Assembly: GCF_010501065.1 (NCBI RefSeq)
Contig: NZ_QVMM01000011.1
Location: forward strand, 56,190-120,189
Direction of reading: 5' to 3'
Length of the DNA stretch: 64,000 nucleotides
From: Dysgonomonas sp. 216
GTDB taxonomy: Bacteria > Bacteroidota > Bacteroidia > Bacteroidales > Dysgonomonadaceae
This document shows, one piece after another, positions 36,560 to 44,430 of the stretch (position 1 is its first letter; each line of letters starts with the position of its first letter). The notes below the pieces were generated by a model. That model made no database searches, had not been told where the DNA came from, and was given only the letters and a program-made list of their open reading frames with translations. Position numbers and translations under genes: made by a program.

Positions 36560-36592
36560 AAATGCTTGACTTTTATGCAAGGTCAGGCATTT
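36560..36592 (+). terminator. Hairpin between pgi and rlmN
   Basis: An 11-bp stem AAATGCTTGAC/GTCAGGCATTT with one G-U pair and an 11-nt loop lies 22 nt after the pgi stop. Only three T residues follow, so it may be a weak terminator or a processing site. Confidence 0.5.
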
Positions 36593-36614
36593 GTTCCGAT
36601 ATAACGGATACATT

Positions 36615-37649
36615 ATGTTGGTAAAAAAACATCTGTTGGGTATGACTTTGGACGAACTGAAAGAGGTTGTTCGGGAATGCAGTATGCCTGCATTTACAGC
36701 TAAGCAGATTGCCGATTGGGTGTATAAAAAAAAGGTCACAGATATTGATCAAATGACAAATATTTCGGGGGCAAACCGTTCTGCCTTATCAGAAAAGTAT
36801 GATGTAGGGCGTGTTGATCCGATACAAAAGGAGGTATCGTCGGATGGTACTGTTAAATATTTGTTTGGTACTGGTATAAGTAAATTCGTTGAAGCTGTGA
36901 TGATCCCCGATGGAGATCGGGCTACGCTTTGTGTATCGTCTCAGGTAGGATGTAAGCTCAATTGTTTATTTTGTATGACAGGCAAGCAGGGGTTTAACGG
37001 AAATCTATCAGCAAACGAAATACTTAATCAGATTTATTCGGTTACTGAATCGGATAAATTAACCAATGTTGTATTTATGGGGATGGGTGAACCCCTTGAT
37101 AATTATGATGAATTATCGAAAACACTCGATTTAATGACTTCTGAATATGGCATGGCTTGGAGTCCCAAGCGTATAACTGTGTCGACAACAGGAGTAACAC
37201 CCAAGTTGAAACGCTTTTTGGACGAGAGTAATGCACATTTGGCTGTAAGTTTGCATAGTCCGTTTCACGAACAGCGTTTGTCTATAATGCCTGCCGAAAA
37301 GGCGTATCCATTAAGCGGTATTTTAGATTTACTTAGGGCTTACGATTGGAAAAAACAACGACGATTGTCGTTCGAATATATAATGTTTGATAACTTTAAC
37401 GACTCGTTGGCTCATGCACGTGAGTTGGCTCGCATTTTGCAGGATTTTGAGTGTAGGGTAAATCTTATCCGTTTTCATGCTATTCCTGATGTTGATTTAA
37501 GAACATCAGAGCAAACAAAAATGGAACAATTCAGAGATTTTCTGACTTCTAGAGGTGTTACCTGTACAATACGTTCTTCAAGGGGAGAAGATATTTCGGC
37601 GGCCTGTGGTATGTTATCAACAAAGAAGGAGAAAGCAAATAAAAACTAA
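36615..37649 (+). CDS. rlmN: Dual-specificity RNA methyltransferase RlmN
   Basis: This radical-SAM enzyme methylates C2 of A2503 in 23S rRNA and A37 of some tRNAs. The CxxxCxxC cluster motif is Cys113/117/120 in VGCKLNCLFCMTGKQG, and the C-terminal catalytic Cys is in ISAACGML (about 331). The conserved VFMGMGEPLDNYD is present. The start is ATG 36615 (MLVKKHLLGMTLDELKEVVR), as the TTG at 36591 lies at the hairpin. 344 residues. Confidence 0.96.
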   Translation: MLVKKHLLGMTLDELKEVVRECSMPAFTAKQIADWVYKKKVTDIDQMTNISGANRSALSEKYDVGRVDPIQKEVSSDGTVKYLFGTGISKFVEAVMIPDGDRATLCVSSQVGCKLNCLFCMTGKQGFNGNLSANEILNQIYSVTESDKLTNVVFMGMGEPLDNYDELSKTLDLMTSEYGMAWSPKRITVSTTGVTPKLKRFLDESNAHLAVSLHSPFHEQRLSIMPAEKAYPLSGILDLLRAYDWKKQRRLSFEYIMFDNFNDSLAHARELARILQDFECRVNLIRFHAIPDVDLRTSEQTKMEQFRDFLTSRGVTCTIRSSRGEDISAACGMLSTKKEKANKN

Positions 37650-37654
37650 GACTA

Positions 37655-38743
37655 ATGATAAAAGTAGGAATTACGCATGGGGATATAAATGGGATAGGCT
37701 ATGAAGTTATTCTTAAAGCATTCTCGGATATTCGTATGGCCGAGTTGTGCATTCCCGTTATATACGGATCGTCTAAAGTTGCAGCGTATCATCGCAAGGC
37801 GCTTAATCTGCAACCTGTGATGTTTAATCAGATATCAAGTGCCAAAAATGCCGAAGTAAACAAAATTAATATTGTCAATATTTCGAATGAGGAGATTAAG
37901 GTAGAATTCGGGAAGTCGACTAAAATAGCCGGCGATGCAGCTTATGCAGCATTGGAACGTGCTACAGCCGATTTAGCAGAGGGGCTAATAGATGTACTGG
38001 TTACTGCTCCTATAAATAAGGATAATATTCAGCAGGATAATTTCCATTTTCCCGGACACACCGAGTATCTAGAGCAAAAATTTGGTGCGGAAAGTGCTAA
38101 ATCGTTGATGATTCTTGCTAAAGACAATTTAAGGGTAGCCTTGGTTACAGGACATATGCCTTTAAGCGATGTGCCTAAAGCTGTAACGAAAGAAAAAATA
38201 ACCGATGCTATAAAGATATTTACCGAAAGTTTGCAAAAAGATTTTAGTATAGGGAAACCCCGCGTTGCTGTTTTATCGTTGAATCCTCATGCAGGCGAAA
38301 ATGGACTATTAGGAACTGAAGAGCAAGAAATTATAACTCCCGCTATAAGGGAGATGAGCGATGCCGGATATTTATGTTTCGGACCGTTTGCAGCCGATGG
38401 CTTTTTCGGCTCAGGAAATTTCAATAGTTATGATGGTATTTTGGCAATGTACCACGATCAGGGATTAGCTCCTTTCAAAACAATTGCGATGGAAGAAGGG
38501 GTTAACTTTACGGCTGGTTTGCCAATTGTGCGCACATCTCCGGCTCATGGAACGGCGTATAGTATTGCCGGAAAAAATGAGGCATCGGAAGAATCGTTCC
38601 GCAGTGCTATTTATATGGCTATCGATACATTCCGTAATCGGAAAGATTATGAAACCGCCCATGCTAATCCGTTAAGGAAATTATACTTCGAAAGAGGGGG
38701 CGATAATGAAGTGCTGGATTTAACAAAGGAGGAACAGGAATAA
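37655..38743 (+). CDS. pdxA: 4-hydroxythreonine-4-phosphate dehydrogenase
   Basis: PdxA performs an NAD-dependent oxidation in the DXP-dependent pyridoxal phosphate pathway. It begins IKVGITHGDINGIGYEVILK; metal ligands are the His residues in PGHTEYLEQKFG and MYHDQGLAPFKTIAMEEGVN; the end has TSPAHGTAYSIAGKNEAS. 362 residues. Its stop overlaps the next ATG by one base (TAATG), which couples it to the nucleotidyltransferase of the inositol-lipid locus. Confidence 0.96.
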   Translation: MIKVGITHGDINGIGYEVILKAFSDIRMAELCIPVIYGSSKVAAYHRKALNLQPVMFNQISSAKNAEVNKINIVNISNEEIKVEFGKSTKIAGDAAYAALERATADLAEGLIDVLVTAPINKDNIQQDNFHFPGHTEYLEQKFGAESAKSLMILAKDNLRVALVTGHMPLSDVPKAVTKEKITDAIKIFTESLQKDFSIGKPRVAVLSLNPHAGENGLLGTEEQEIITPAIREMSDAGYLCFGPFAADGFFGSGNFNSYDGILAMYHDQGLAPFKTIAMEEGVNFTAGLPIVRTSPAHGTAYSIAGKNEASEESFRSAIYMAIDTFRNRKDYETAHANPLRKLYFERGGDNEVLDLTKEEQE

Positions 38744-39438
38744 TGAACTACGCAATAATTGCGGCAGGCGAAGGATCGCGTTTAGCACAGGAAGGTATAA
38801 CTTTACCCAAACCTTTGGTCAAATTGAACGGTAAGGAGATGATTAGCCGTTTAATTGATATATTCTTGAAAAATAATGCCGAATCGATAAATATAATTGT
38901 CAACGAACAGATGACAATGGTGCAGGAATATATTTCGCATATAAAGTTAGATATACCTTTCAATGTGGTAATTAAATCTACCCCAAGCTCAATGCATAGT
39001 TTTTTTGAGCTCCGTAATTATCTTCGCGGAGGAAAGTTCTGTCTGACAACTGTTGATACTGTTTTTAAGGAAAAAGATTTTACCGCATACATACAGTCGT
39101 TTATAAAAGATAATGCATCAGATGGAATGATGGCTGTAACCGACTATATAGATGATGAAAAACCCTTATATGTTGATGTTGACAATGATATGAACATCAA
39201 AGGATTTTTAGATAGTTCGGAATCGTGCAAATATATATCGGGCGGAATATACGGACTTACGCCGAAGGCTATAGACACGCTTGAAAAATGTTTATCGGAA
39301 GGGCAGGCACGTATGCGCAATTATCAAAGGCAATTAGTTGCCGACGGTTTAAATCTGAAAGCATATGCGATACCTAAAATATTGGATGTTGATCATGCCG
39401 AAGATATAAAAAAGGCTGAAGCTTTTTTGAGTGAATAA
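38743..39438 (+). CDS. Sugar-phosphate-type nucleotidyltransferase, probably in inositol-lipid synthesis
   Basis: This 231-residue NTP-transferase fold has the N-terminal AIIAAGEGSRL and, after a spacer, TLPKPLVKLNGKEM, the nucleotide and metal-binding signature. A later TTVDTVF-type acidic motif and GGIYGLTPKAID complete a MobA/RfbA-like core without extra domains. It is coupled to pdxA by a one-base overlap and lies 36 nt before the ATP-grasp gene. Nucleotidyltransferases of this type occur in bacterial inositol-lipid loci; activation of inositol-phosphate to a CDP-derivative is a reasonable guess but not proven. Confidence 0.8.
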   Translation: MNYAIIAAGEGSRLAQEGITLPKPLVKLNGKEMISRLIDIFLKNNAESINIIVNEQMTMVQEYISHIKLDIPFNVVIKSTPSSMHSFFELRNYLRGGKFCLTTVDTVFKEKDFTAYIQSFIKDNASDGMMAVTDYIDDEKPLYVDVDNDMNIKGFLDSSESCKYISGGIYGLTPKAIDTLEKCLSEGQARMRNYQRQLVADGLNLKAYAIPKILDVDHAEDIKKAEAFLSE

Positions 39439-39474
39439 ATAGTCTTGTAAGAAACTAAAAAACGAACAGAAAAA

Positions 39475-40344
39475 ATGTCGAAGATAAGATTAGCAGGAGT
39501 AAAACGTAAAACAAAGTATTCGCCGAATCATATTGGGAACGATGGTATGATATTTAATCTTGCTACGCAATATTTGCGAGAGTTAGGTTATGAGGTAAAA
39601 GAATATACCGAGGCAGAATTTGTTTTAGGTAATATTGAAGAACCTGTTATATTCAACATGGCGAGGGATAAAACCACGATAGCAAAACTAAAAGAGTTGG
39701 AAGAAAAAGGGCGTGTTGTTGTTAATTCGGGTTTTGGAATAGAGAATTGTACTCGTAGCAGAATGACAGATATTTTGATGAAACACGATATTCCTCATCC
39801 CAAAAGCATTATTGTTAGTACCACAGGCGATCAGACTTCGGATTTGGAGGCTATGGGCTGCAATACGTTTTGGATTAAACGTGGCGATTTTCATGCCATA
39901 CATCGCGAGGATGTTGCTTTTGCCCGCAGTGTAGAGGAGGCTTCGGATATAATAAAAGAGTTTGCATGGCGTGGTATTCCCAGCGCAGTGGTAAACGAAC
40001 ATTTAGTTGGCGACTTAGTTAAGTTTTATGGTGTTGCCAATACTAATTTCTTTTATAAATTTTATCCGTTCGACCTGAGTCATAGTAAATTTGGACACGA
40101 GGCCATAAATGGGAGTGCAAGACAACTATTTTTCTCCCGTGGCGAGCTGAAAGATGCTTGTGATAAAGCCGGAGACGTGTTAAACGTGAGGATATATGGA
40201 GGAGATTGTGTAGTTGCTGAAGACGGGTCGTTTAAAATAATCGACTTTAACGATTGGCCAAGTTTTGCACCATGCAGGGAAAAAGCGGCGCCTAAGATAG
40301 CGGAAAGCATTCATAAGGAAATTGTCACAAAATTAGGGTTATAA
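39475..40344 (+). CDS. ATP-grasp family protein of unknown substrate
   Basis: This 289-residue protein has a RimK/D-Ala-ligase-like layout: an N-terminal Rossmann-like part (about 1-90), TRSRMTDILMKHDIPHPKSI at the usual ATP-grasp transition, candidate ATP-binding Lys in FWIKRGDFHA, then VNEHLVGDLVKFYGV. The C-terminal metal-binding element is IIDFNDWPSFAPC, with Asp257 and Asn259. Such enzymes join a carboxylate to an amine or thiol. It is embedded in the inositol-lipid locus, between a nucleotidyltransferase and a CDP-alcohol phosphatidyltransferase. I do not recognise its substrate; a modification of the lipid head group or of a carrier would be a guess. Confidence 0.75.
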   Translation: MSKIRLAGVKRKTKYSPNHIGNDGMIFNLATQYLRELGYEVKEYTEAEFVLGNIEEPVIFNMARDKTTIAKLKELEEKGRVVVNSGFGIENCTRSRMTDILMKHDIPHPKSIIVSTTGDQTSDLEAMGCNTFWIKRGDFHAIHREDVAFARSVEEASDIIKEFAWRGIPSAVVNEHLVGDLVKFYGVANTNFFYKFYPFDLSHSKFGHEAINGSARQLFFSRGELKDACDKAGDVLNVRIYGGDCVVAEDGSFKIIDFNDWPSFAPCREKAAPKIAESIHKEIVTKLGL

Positions 40345-40439
40345 CTCAAAGATATTCTTTGTTAAAAGAAAAAAAGAGTGTAAATTTGGTGGCTGAAAAG
40401 AGTTTTGTGTTACAGAAGAGAGTTCTGCTCAAAAAAATA

Positions 40440-41363
40440 ATGGAAAATCAAAGCCACCCTACGTTAGAATCTACGCTTAAATCGGCTGACACCGAAGAGG
40501 TTATCGATATTTATTTTTATCGCCCTATCGGATACCGTTGGGCATTACTATTTCAGAAATTAGGAGTTACTCCTAATGCTGTTACTATTGCCAGCATATT
40601 TTTGGGAGTGGGAGCAGGTGTATGCTTCTATTTCGATAATATTTGGATATCATTACTCGGTATCTTTCTTTTGATGTGGGCAAATTCGTATGATAGTGCT
40701 GATGGGCAACTAGCCCGAATGACTCAGAAATTTTCTCCTTTGGGACGTTTATTAGATGGCTTTGCTGGCGATTTATGGTTTGCATCTATATATATTGCTA
40801 TATGTTTGCGTTTAGCTCCGGTTTGGGGTTGGCCCATATGGGTACTTGCTATTATTGCCGGACTGTTTCATTCTCGTCAGGCTTCAATGGCCGATTATTA
40901 CCGTAACATACATTTGTTATTTTTAAAAGGTAAATCGGGTAGCGAGCTAGATAATACCAAAGAATTGACTGAAAAGTATGACTCGTTAACATGGGGAGGC
41001 GATTTCTTTTCTAAAATAGTTACCTTTTTTTATCGAAGTTATACCCGCGGACAGGAAAACTGGAGTCCAAATTTTCAGCAGATGTTTGGCTTATTAAAAG
41101 AAAAATACGGAGACATTACACCCGAAAAATTTAGGATTGAATTTAGGGAAAAAAGTTTACCTCTGATGAAGTGGACAAATGTATTGTCGTTTAATACTAG
41201 AGCTATAGTATTATTTCTTTCGGTATTGGTTAGTCAGCCATGGGTGTATTTTGTGTTTGAATTAACTGTTCTCAATATCATACTTATATATATGATAAGA
41301 AAACATGAAGGTTTTTGTCGTGATTTTTCGCAAAAAATAGAAAGAGGAGAATATGATAAATAA
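40440..41363 (+). CDS. CDP-alcohol phosphatidyltransferase family membrane protein
   Basis: This enzyme should transfer a phospho-alcohol between a CDP-activated donor and an acceptor; in this locus inositol is the expected alcohol. The start is ATG 40440 (MENQSHPTLESTLKSADTEE); an upstream TTG adds an implausible basic segment. The family motif DxxDGxxARx8GxxxD is at residues 85-106 (SYDSADGQLARMTQKFSPLG). The fourth Asp, normally four residues after Asp106, is Gly110 here, with Asp111 just after. Several TM helices surround the motif; a 100-residue polar insertion (about 160-255) separates them from the last TM helices. 307 residues. Confidence 0.88.
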   Translation: MENQSHPTLESTLKSADTEEVIDIYFYRPIGYRWALLFQKLGVTPNAVTIASIFLGVGAGVCFYFDNIWISLLGIFLLMWANSYDSADGQLARMTQKFSPLGRLLDGFAGDLWFASIYIAICLRLAPVWGWPIWVLAIIAGLFHSRQASMADYYRNIHLLFLKGKSGSELDNTKELTEKYDSLTWGGDFFSKIVTFFYRSYTRGQENWSPNFQQMFGLLKEKYGDITPEKFRIEFREKSLPLMKWTNVLSFNTRAIVLFLSVLVSQPWVYFVFELTVLNIILIYMIRKHEGFCRDFSQKIERGEYDK

Positions 41364-41371
41364 TTGTTGTT

Positions 41372-41707
41372 ATGGAAAATAACGATTTTAATGAGCGAAG
41401 AAATATTCTAAACAAGTTAATGTCGGAAACGGATTCCTTTTTCGAACAATTTGGGGAGTTAGATGATCTGGTATATTCAAATGGAGCAATTCCAAAAAAA
41501 TATAAAGAATTGACAGGACTATCAATTTCTGTTTTATCAAGATGTGAAGAGTGTATTATATATCATTTACAAGAGTGCGTAAAAATAGGAGCATCGAAAC
41601 TTGAAATTATTGAAGCTATAAAGATTGGCGTTATAGGAGGAGGCTCTGTAACTTATCCTTCGGCAAGATTTGCTTTTAATTATATAAAAGATCAGGGAAT
41701 TCTGTGA
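41372..41707 (+). CDS. AhpD/carboxymuconolactone decarboxylase-like small protein
   Basis: This 111-residue all-helical protein has the AhpD-type redox motif CxxCxxxH at Cys58, Cys61, His65 (SRCEECIIYHLQECV), followed by the usual ASKLEIIEAIKIGVIGGG. AhpD-like proteins reduce peroxides or act as thiol carriers; others in the superfamily are decarboxylases without the Cys pair. It starts 8 nt after the phosphatidyltransferase stop and 41 nt before the HAD gene, so it is part of the same message. Its role in lipid synthesis is not obvious. Confidence 0.85.
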   Translation: MENNDFNERRNILNKLMSETDSFFEQFGELDDLVYSNGAIPKKYKELTGLSISVLSRCEECIIYHLQECVKIGASKLEIIEAIKIGVIGGGSVTYPSARFAFNYIKDQGIL

Positions 41708-41748
41708 TATACTACAAAATGTGTTGTTTATAGGAAAAAAATAGAAAT

Positions 41749-42477
41749 ATGTTCGATATAAGTAAAGTAAAGGGTGTTATTTTTGACTATGGTGGAACCA
41801 TCGACAGTAATGGTACACATTGGGCTGAAGTTTTATGGTCGGCTTATCAACAATTTAATATACCTGTAACAAAAGAGGTTTTTCGCGAAGCTTATGTTTA
41901 TGGCGAACGCTATTTGGCAACACATCCGGTAATAAAACCTGAACATAATTTTGGCGATTTGTTGAAGGAAAAAGTCAGATTGCAAATTAGTTATTTGGTT
42001 TCTAACAATTTTTTAGAGCAAAGCGATAAAACGGAAGAATATATCCTTGCTATTTCGAATCAATGTTATAACTTTGCCCGTGATATAATCTCGGAGGAGA
42101 AGACTATTATTGAGTGTTTGCGTAAAAAATATCCCATGGTTTTGGTATCTAATTTTTATGGAAATATTCATGCCGTATTAGAAGATTTTGGTTTGTTAGG
42201 TTATTTTGATGATATAATTGAGTCGGCAGTCGTGGGTGTGCGTAAACCTGATCCTGCCATATTTGGATTAGGTGTCGAAAAAATAGGACTTCCTGCCGAA
42301 AATATTGTTGTTATTGGCGATTCTAACAGTAAAGATATTGTTCCGGCTACAAAAGTCGGATGTCAAACTATATGGCTGAAAGGGCCGGGATGGGGCGATG
42401 ATGACCCAAATGCCACAGCAGATTTAGTAATAACAGATTTCATGGAGTTAAAATCTGCATTTGAGTTGAATAAATAG
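41749..42477 (+). CDS. HAD superfamily protein with altered motif I
   Basis: This 242-residue HAD fold has a cap inserted after motif I. Motif I reads FDYGGT (Asp13, Gly15), so the second Asp that acts as general acid/base in phosphatases is Gly. Motif II is LVSNFYG, motif III Lys is in VRKPDP, and motif IV is GDSNSKD. The locus needs a phosphatase if it makes an inositol-phosphate lipid first, and this is the only candidate in it; without the second Asp it could be slow, or act by another route. It is followed by a 232-nt non-coding leader before the inositol-phosphate synthase. Confidence 0.85.
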   Translation: MFDISKVKGVIFDYGGTIDSNGTHWAEVLWSAYQQFNIPVTKEVFREAYVYGERYLATHPVIKPEHNFGDLLKEKVRLQISYLVSNNFLEQSDKTEEYILAISNQCYNFARDIISEEKTIIECLRKKYPMVLVSNFYGNIHAVLEDFGLLGYFDDIIESAVVGVRKPDPAIFGLGVEKIGLPAENIVVIGDSNSKDIVPATKVGCQTIWLKGPGWGDDDPNATADLVITDFMELKSAFELNK

Positions 42478-42523
42478 AAATGCAGAAAATGCATACTTTG
42501 TTTTGATAATAATACAGGGTTAG

Positions 42524-42682
42524 CCGGACTTCTTGTTTTAATAATGGATACCGCTTGTATGGTTGAAAAGCCCGGGTTGGGAGAATAAAATGAAACAAGA
42601 CTCTGCTGAAGCTGTACTGTTTATAGGATGCATTGGGATATTCCTAATGATCCGGTTTTTAAAGGATTGCTGCGGGTTGCAG
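42524..42682 (+). ncRNA. Structured leader upstream of the inositol-phosphate synthase gene (candidate attenuator)
   Basis: The 232-nt gap before the synthase is clearly richer in G and C than neighbouring gaps and folds well on paper. An outer helix pairs CCGGA (42524-42528) with TCCGG (42651-42655). Within it a 10-bp helix pairs 42531-42540 with 42591-42600 (one G-U), enclosing small hairpins ATAC/GTAT and CCC/GGG. An alternative hairpin pairs GGAT-CATT (42626-42634, one bulge) with AATGATCC (42646-42653) and is followed by GGTTTTT, a terminator-like end. The two share bases 42651-42653 and exclude each other. A further CTGC/GCAG hairpin is at 42670-42682. It fits no riboswitch class I know. 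Confidence 0.45.
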
Positions 42683-42709
42683 TGTATTTTAAATTTTTAA
42701 AATTAAAAA

Positions 42710-44008
42710 ATGGAAAAAGTACAAGTAAAAGAAGCCAAAGGTAAACTTGGTGTTCTTGTTGTTGGAGTTGGTGGCGCAGTATCATCAACATTTATTGCAG
42801 GTACGTTAATTGCTCGTAAAGGGCTAGGAGTTCCTGTAGGTTCAATCACTCAGTTAGCTACAATGCGTCTTGGGAAAAGAGAAGAAAACCGTTTCCCTAA
42901 AATTAAAGATGCAGTGCCTTTGGCTGATATGAAAGATATCGTATTCGGTGGATGGGATATCTTTGAAGAAGATATATATAAGGCGTCTCGCCATGCAGAG
43001 GTTTTAACTGTTGAGGATCTTGACAAAGTGAAAGATGAATTGTCGGCTATTAAACCAATGAAAGCCGTTTTTGATCAGGACTTTGTAAAACGTCTTCACG
43101 GAACATGGGTTAAATCGGCTGCTACTAAGTGGGATTTGATGGAACAAGTTCGCGAAGATATCCGCAAGTTTAAAGCAGATAATAATTGCGATCGTGTTGT
43201 TATGATTTGGTGTGGTAGTACCGAAGTATTTACTCCACTAGGCGAAGTTCATAAAACACTTGCTAACCTTGAAAAAGGAATGAAGGAAAACCATAAAGAT
43301 ATCGCTCCTTCAAATATTTATGCATATGCAGCTGTTACCGAAGGTGTTGCTTATATTAACGGAGCTCCTAACTTAACAGTTGATATTCCTGCAATGTGGG
43401 AACTTGCAGCACAAAAACAAGTGCCTATTTGTGGAAAAGACTTCAAGACTGGTCAAACAATGTTGAAAACAGTTCTTTCTCCGATGTTAAAAACTCGTAT
43501 GTTAGGTTTGAGCGGATGGTTCTCTACTAACATTCTTGGAAACCGTGACGGAGAAGTTCTTGACGATCCGGGTTCATTCAAAACTAAAGAAGAATCTAAG
43601 CTTTCGGTTATCGATAATATTCTTCAACCAGACCTGTATCCAGAACTTTATGGAAATGTATATCACAAAGTTCGTATCAACTATTACCCACCACGTAAAG
43701 ATAATAAAGAAGGTTGGGATAATATCGATATCTTCGGATGGTTAGGATACCCAATGCAATTGAAAGTGGATTTCCTTTGTCGTGACTCTATTCTTGCTGC
43801 TCCTTTGTGTCTTGACTTGGTGTTGTTTACAGACCTAGCTCAACGTGCAGGAATGAGTGGAATTCAAGACTGGTTGTCGTTCTACTTCAAGAGCCCAATG
43901 CACGAGCCTAGCAAAATAGCTGAGCACGACTTGTTTATCCAATATGTGAAGTTGAAAAACACGCTTCGCAAAATGATTGGAGAGGAAACAGTTGATTATA
44001 TAGATTAA
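42710..44008 (+). CDS. ino1: myo-Inositol-1-phosphate synthase
   Basis: This NAD-dependent enzyme converts glucose-6-phosphate to inositol-phosphate. The 432 residues carry the Rossmann GVGGAVSSTFIAGTL near the N-terminus, GSTEVFTP, YAAVTEGVAYINGAPNLTVD, KDFKTGQTMLKTVLSP and LGNRDGEVLDDP, the expected active-site Lys and Asp segments. Length fits the bacterial class rather than the longer eukaryotic one. In Bacteroides thetaiotaomicron the homologue feeds inositol phospholipids and inositol sphingolipids. Here it is last in the locus, behind the structured leader, and is followed by a strong terminator. Codon use looks like that of highly expressed neighbours. Confidence 0.96.
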   Translation: MEKVQVKEAKGKLGVLVVGVGGAVSSTFIAGTLIARKGLGVPVGSITQLATMRLGKREENRFPKIKDAVPLADMKDIVFGGWDIFEEDIYKASRHAEVLTVEDLDKVKDELSAIKPMKAVFDQDFVKRLHGTWVKSAATKWDLMEQVREDIRKFKADNNCDRVVMIWCGSTEVFTPLGEVHKTLANLEKGMKENHKDIAPSNIYAYAAVTEGVAYINGAPNLTVDIPAMWELAAQKQVPICGKDFKTGQTMLKTVLSPMLKTRMLGLSGWFSTNILGNRDGEVLDDPGSFKTKEESKLSVIDNILQPDLYPELYGNVYHKVRINYYPPRKDNKEGWDNIDIFGWLGYPMQLKVDFLCRDSILAAPLCLDLVLFTDLAQRAGMSGIQDWLSFYFKSPMHEPSKIAEHDLFIQYVKLKNTLRKMIGEETVDYID

Positions 44009-44032
44009 TTCTTATATAAATTCAAATAAAGA

Positions 44033-44069
44033 AAGAGAGGTTGCTTTTTGTGAGCAGCCTCTCTTTTTA
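44033..44069 (+). terminator. Strong terminator after the inositol-phosphate synthase gene
   Basis: AAAGAGAGGTTGCT pairs with AGCAGCCTCTCTTT (one G-U), 7-nt loop, ending in a T run. It lies 25 nt after the stop. Confidence 0.9.
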
Positions 44070-44119
44070 TTTCCGTGTGTGCCTGGTTCCGAAATGGTGT
44101 TGTAAAAAGGTGTAATGTT

Positions 44120-44313
44120 ATGGTAGAAATTAAGAAAGAAGTATGTAAGTCATAGCCAAAAGGATTACACTAGAGCTTTAACAGTAAGTCAAGCTTTTGA
44201 AAACGCAGAAAGCCATATTGGAGAAACAGGCTGAAAACATAGAGATGAAAGCTGTTTCTTGTAGCCTCCTTGATGAAATGGATAAACTAAGACGAAAGGG
44301 CTTGGAATGCTAA
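44120..44313 (+). pseudogene. Possible remnant of a decayed small gene
   Basis: Three short open stretches follow each other in three different frames: from ATG 44120 (MVEIKKEVCKS), from about 44157 (QKDYTRALTVSQAFENAESH) and from about 44188 (VKLLKTQKAILEKQAENIEM... to the TAA at 44311). The last 40 codons look coding, with a helical, coiled-coil-like composition similar to the leader part of some transposase helper proteins. Together they look like one gene broken by indels, but I cannot identify a parent family. It sits in an otherwise gene-free gap between two terminators. Confidence 0.25.
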
Positions 44314-44314
44314 A

Positions 44315-44352
44315 AACAAAAATAGTTGCCGGGGGTTAAGCCGGCAACTATC
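44315..44352 (-). terminator. Terminator of the OmpA-family gene
   Basis: A perfect 11-bp GC-rich stem ATAGTTGCCGG/CCGGCAACTAT with an 8-nt loop is followed on the minus strand by TTTTTGTTTTT, 79 nt after the minus-strand gene's stop. Confidence 0.85.
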
Positions 44353-44430
44353 TCATAAATTATAAATATTTTGTCTAATAAAACCTTGTGACGGTTTTTT
44401 AGGACGTGCTCAAATAAAGCGTTTTACTTA

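Noticed and set aside
44009..44430. Insertion sequence in the gap after the inositol-phosphate synthase gene
   Set aside because: No terminal inverted repeats, no target duplication and no recognisable transposase; only a weak decayed-gene candidate remains.
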